Origin: Bacillus sp. FSL H8-0547
Lineage (GTDB): Bacteria; Bacillota; Bacilli; Bacillales; Bacillaceae
Assembly (NCBI GenBank): GCA_038002745.1
Contig: JBBODD010000001.1
Location: 3,534,001-3,598,000 of the forward strand
DNA: 64,000 nt
Reading direction: 5' to 3'
The notes under the pieces are model-generated. The model saw only the letters and a list, made by a program, of their open reading frames with translations, was not told the DNA's origin and made no database searches. Positions 61,284-64,000 of the stretch are shown piece after piece. Within the stretch, counting starts at the first letter, position 1. Every line of letters starts with the position of its first letter. The position numbers and the translations under genes were made by a program.

Positions 61284-62058
61284 GGCCGTCAATTTTGAAA
61301 AGGTGCTTGATGCCGCAGAAGATGAGTATTTGCAATTGTTCTGCAAGGTCAAAAAAACGGCCCTTTACAAAGCATATACAGACGATGCATTAAAAGCCAT
61401 GTACAGTCATCATTTTGCCAAAATGACGACACCCTATCACCCGATTCTGTTAAAAGAAGTGCTTGAACACTCCAAATCAGCCCTGAACAGGAGTTTTGTC
61501 CATGTAAAGCTGCCGTTTAACAGCAGGGTAGACAAAAGGACCCGGTCTTATCTACATGAAGAAGAATATTACTGCGATCTGGACTTGTATTATTTTCATA
61601 CGCTTGAAGAAATTGAATCATGTTCAAGGGTCATGACAAAGCTCGGAGAAGGAGATGTGCTGCAGGATGCATGTTTCGCTATGGAGCTGTACGATGCCCG
61701 CCATATAAGTGCTTCATTTGCAAAATCCAAGCTCCAGCGCAAAAAGCCGTACTATATGGAAAAGACTGTGCGTCTTTACGTCTGCTATGAAAAAGGCGTT
61801 CCAATCGGAAGTGCTGAATTGTATCTTTCGCCTATAACAGGTCTTGCAAAGATTGAGGAAGTAGCCATTCTTGATGAATATCAGCGGATGGGCTATGGTT
61901 CTTCCTTCATGAAGTGCCTGCTGCAGGAGGCGGCGCAGCTCGGGGCAGAGTCTGCCTATCTTGTCACCATGAACGATGAGGGATCAAAAGCCTTTTATGA
62001 AAAGCTTGGTTTTGTGAAGGTGCTTGAACAGGAGAATGTTTTCAAAAATTTACTTTAA
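61276..62058 (+). CDS. GNAT acetyltransferase with N-terminal extension
   Basis: 260 residues. N-terminal 150 residues are a family extension of unknown role (HHFAKMTTPYHPILLKEVL); the C-terminal part has the acetyl-CoA loop in YQRMGYGSSFMKCLL and the AFYEKLGF motif. Coupled to the VOC gene by overlap. Acetyl acceptor unknown. Confidence 0.87.
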   Translation: MNKAVNFEKVLDAAEDEYLQLFCKVKKTALYKAYTDDALKAMYSHHFAKMTTPYHPILLKEVLEHSKSALNRSFVHVKLPFNSRVDKRTRSYLHEEEYYCDLDLYYFHTLEEIESCSRVMTKLGEGDVLQDACFAMELYDARHISASFAKSKLQRKKPYYMEKTVRLYVCYEKGVPIGSAELYLSPITGLAKIEEVAILDEYQRMGYGSSFMKCLLQEAAQLGAESAYLVTMNDEGSKAFYEKLGFVKVLEQENVFKNLL

Positions 62059-62157
62059 AAGCTTTTTAATAAAAATGGGCGAATGCACATACAGGACAGC
62101 CACCTACCTCATAATGTAAGGATGTAAAGAAAAACAAAATGAAGAGGTGTTTGATTC

Positions 62158-62292
62158 ATGTACGGTTATGACTGCGGATGTTCATATCCTTCTTATCCGG
62201 TTCATTGCGGAGGCGGACTAGGAAGCAGCTTTGTATTGATTGTTGTTCTATTCATTTTGCTTATCATCGTCGGTTCTGCTTATATTTGCTAG
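62158..62292 (+). CDS. YjcZ-family sporulation protein
   Basis: 44 residues: a Tyr/Cys/Gly-rich head ([19 protein letters not shown]) and a single hydrophobic helix ([19 protein letters not shown]) ending in Cys. This is the YjcZ/SscA type linked to spore assembly. GAAGAGGTGTTTGATTC precedes ATG. Terminator follows. Too short for ordinary gene calling. Confidence 0.88.
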   Translation: MYGYDCGCSYPSYPVHCGGGLGSSFVLIVVLFILLIIVGSAYIC

Positions 62293-62298
62293 TACCTG

Positions 62299-62324
62299 AA
62301 AAAGCCTCTGGAATGAGGCTTTTT
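62299..62324 (+). terminator. Terminator after yjcZ-like gene
   Basis: AAAAAGCCTC and GAGGCTTTTT around TGGAAT. Confidence 0.88.
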
Positions 62325-62394
62325 CTCATTTATTGAACACTTTCAATCAATAAATCAATGAAAAAAGCAGAAAATATTTTCTGCTTTCCATACA

Positions 62395-62949
62395 TCAGCT
62401 ATTCAGCACTTTTTCCATCACGCTGCGCGTTTTAGGGCCATAGATTCCGTCATCGGCCAGATCAGGGAAGCGCTGCTGGAATTTCAGGACGGCGGCTTTT
62501 GTTTTTTCTCCGTAAATGCCGTCTTCAGTCAGTTCTGAACCGATATCATTCAATCCCTGCTGAAGTTTCAGGACGTCGCTGCCTTTGCTTCCCAGCTTGA
62601 GGACAGTATTCGGCAGTCCGAAGGTATTGACGTCAATGGACAATGCTTTGTGAGTGTCCGGACCATACACGCCATCTGCCTTCAGGCCTTTTGCTTTCTG
62701 GTAGAAGAATACGGTATTGGTTGTTTTCGGTCCGAAAACGCCGTCTACAGTTAGTGAAGCTTCTGCTGCTTCGTTCAAGCCGCGCTGCATAATTTTTACA
62801 TTTTCTCCTCTAGCTCCTTCTTTCATAATACCTGATTCAGGTAGTGTGAAGATGTACGGCACATTTTCCTGTGCGCTTGCCTGAGGCACTGACATCCATA
62901 GAGCTGAGGCGGTTACGACTGATGCTGATAAGACTTTCCATTTTTTCAT
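62395..62949 (-). CDS. Secreted peptidoglycan-binding protein
   Basis: 184 residues. Signal peptide ending ASAQ, then two PG_binding_1 units with the recurrent DGVFGPKT, DGVYGPDT, DGIYGEKT and DGIYGPKT motifs. No hydrolase domain, so it likely acts as a wall-binding accessory or spore cortex protein. ATG 62949 from AAAGGGGAGAGAAAGA. Confidence 0.9.
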   Translation of the reverse strand: MKKWKVLSASVVTASALWMSVPQASAQENVPYIFTLPESGIMKEGARGENVKIMQRGLNEAAEASLTVDGVFGPKTTNTVFFYQKAKGLKADGVYGPDTHKALSIDVNTFGLPNTVLKLGSKGSDVLKLQQGLNDIGSELTEDGIYGEKTKAAVLKFQQRFPDLADDGIYGPKTRSVMEKVLNS

Positions 62950-63110
62950 TCTTTCTCTCCCCTTTATTTCGCTTGACATGCATGAGACGAAGGGAAGAGA
63001 ATCATTGTTTCATATAATTGTAAAAAAGAAGGAAATTAATAAAAACAAACCGCCGGTCGGTCAAATTCTGAGCTTTATCTTCAAAAATCATCAAATCTGT
63101 GCGGAATATG

Positions 63111-63141
63111 TGCGCTCCACTTTTATCGTGGAGCGTTTTTT
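63111..63141 (+). terminator. Isolated rightward terminator
   Basis: CGCTCCAC and GTGGAGCG around TTTTATC, then T6. No rightward gene precedes it within 800 nt other than the terminated yjcZ-like gene, so it may be an attenuator for the TIR gene or end a small transcript. Confidence 0.7.
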
Positions 63142-63243
63142 ACTGTTCCGAGCATGTCCAATTCCGTTCATATCTGCCGGAAAACATGAATAGAATGTCA
63201 AGGAGACTGCATGTAAGAGTTTAGGAGGAAGGAGACACTGCAC

Positions 63244-64000
63244 TTGATCGATACCATTTTTATCAGTCATGCGCACCGTGATGAGGCATATGTCAGAGAG
63301 CTTGTAAATCTGCTGACAATGATCAAGGTGCCGAATATTGTCTGCAGTTCGTATCCCGGCTATCACATTCCTAACGATGAGGATATTTATGATTATCTTC
63401 ATCAAAAACTGAGCGGAAATTCGTGGGTTATCTATGTGCTGTCTGACCATTATTACAAGAGCCCTGCCTGCCTGAATGAAATGGGAGCCTGCTGGATCTT
63501 AAACAAAAAGTACACGGCAATCCTGACGCCTTCATTCGATTACAAAGAGATGAAGGGCGCAATCAATCCAAACCAGATTTCGTTCAAATTGAACGACCTG
63601 GACAGGCTTTATGAGTTTCTTGAAAACGCGAGAGATGTTTTTAAAATAGAAAAACAAACCGGCACATTTCTGGTGAAAATATGCGAGCAGGCAGTCAGTC
63701 ACGTGAATCAGCTTGCTGATGATGAACGCAGAAACAGGAAAATGGCCGGCTGCAGACTTGAGGGCATCCGCCTGGATCCAGAAGACGGAAGGAAATTTCA
63801 GTTCAGGCTGAGACTTTCAAATCCTGAAGAATTTGATATCCGGGTCGATGTCATAAAAATTGAGGCAGCGGATGAAAACGGGGAAACCTTTTCGCAGACA
63901 TTGCAGCCTGCGAATCTGAAGCTTTACAGCAAGGAAAATAAAATTGTTTTTCTTTCTGCGGAGATCGGTGATTCAAACTATGAGCCATACATCCATCAGA
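63244..64000 (+). CDS. TIR-domain protein, 3' end outside window
   Basis: At least 252 residues with no stop before the edge. Residues 1-120 are a TIR domain: IDTIFISHAHRDEAYVRE, a YPGYHIPNDEDIYDYL loop and YKSPACLNEMGACWIL, where the Glu after CLN is at the position of the NADase glutamate. Residues 160-252 form a strand-rich domain (FQFRLRLSNPEEFDIRVDV). Bacterial TIR proteins often act in phage defence. TTG start; AGGAGGAAGGAG upstream. Function inferred only. Confidence 0.85.
   Translation, partial: MIDTIFISHAHRDEAYVRELVNLLTMIKVPNIVCSSYPGYHIPNDEDIYDYLHQKLSGNSWVIYVLSDHYYKSPACLNEMGACWILNKKYTAILTPSFDYKEMKGAINPNQISFKLNDLDRLYEFLENARDVFKIEKQTGTFLVKICEQAVSHVNQLADDERRNRKMAGCRLEGIRLDPEDGRKFQFRLRLSNPEEFDIRVDVIKIEAADENGETFSQTLQPANLKLYSKENKIVFLSAEIGDSNYEPYIHQ

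Overview
The window is a chromosomal stretch from a spore-forming, low to mid G+C Bacillaceae (Bacillus sensu lato). Most genes keep the order of the Bacillus subtilis ypbR to ypoP segment: dynA (ypbR), ypbS, ypcP, ypdQ, ypdP, ypeP, ypeQ, ypzA, cspD, ugtP, metA, bsaA, ypgQ, ypgR, ilvD, brxA (yphP), ypiP, ypjP, ypjQ, thyB, dfrA, yplP/yplQ, ilvA, ypmP, ypmQ, ypmR, ypmS, ypoP and msr. Spore-type small proteins, a bacilliredoxin, a Spo0M-like protein, Gram-positive lipoproteins and strong Shine-Dalgarno sites with frequent TTG/GTG starts support this. No rRNA, tRNA, CRISPR array, prophage or intact transposon was seen.

Left part (1-16.5 kb): a Fur-box-controlled microprotein, an azoreductase under an MhqR-like operator, a PadR/DUF2812 pair, a YdjM-type membrane protein, a short Spo0M-like protein, the double-GTPase dynamin DynA with small partner genes, a Pol I-like 5'-3' exonuclease, two RNase H-like proteins, a queuosine-precursor transporter, cold shock protein CspD and an orphan HPr. 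Middle (16.5-43.2 kb): methyltransferase/AIM24 pair, glycolipid glucosyltransferase UgtP, MetA (with the residue predicted to favour acetyl-CoA), Fhs, glutathione peroxidase, amidohydrolase, DegV, YpgQ, YpgR, a methionine aminopeptidase, IlvD with a CodY-like site, BrxA, YpiP, YpjP/YpjQ, a TerC protein, a secreted lethal-factor-like metalloprotease, ThyB-DfrA, PlsC, YplQ, a degenerate AAA+ regulator YplP, and IlvA.

Right part (43.2-64 kb): YpmP, a second DegV, a PCYCGC lipoprotein, nucleoside hydrolase, the YpmQ (Sco1)-YpmR-YpmS group, a three-gene zinc-ribbon/HtrA-like/membrane cluster, two DUF4397 proteins (one a sortase substrate beside its probable sortase), hydrolase-SDR pair, YpoP, MsrAB, LysR with a TauE/SafE exporter, VOC-GNAT pair, YjcZ, a peptidoglycan-binding protein, and a TIR-domain gene running off the right edge.

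Two kinds of non-coding repeat stand out. Four copies of a roughly 117-bp hairpin-forming dispersed element sit between genes (3.1, 13.0, 20.9 and 38.5 kb). Four intergenic tandem arrays (8.2, 16.1, 43.3 and 58.9 kb) have different sequences in part but all repeat every 52-53 bp, about five helical turns, with inverted repeats in each unit. These arrays, the candidate structured RNA upstream of ilvD, the lipoprotein-type sortase pair, and the TIR protein are the most unusual items. Start codons were chosen from Shine-Dalgarno spacing and differ from the longest reading frame in many places.
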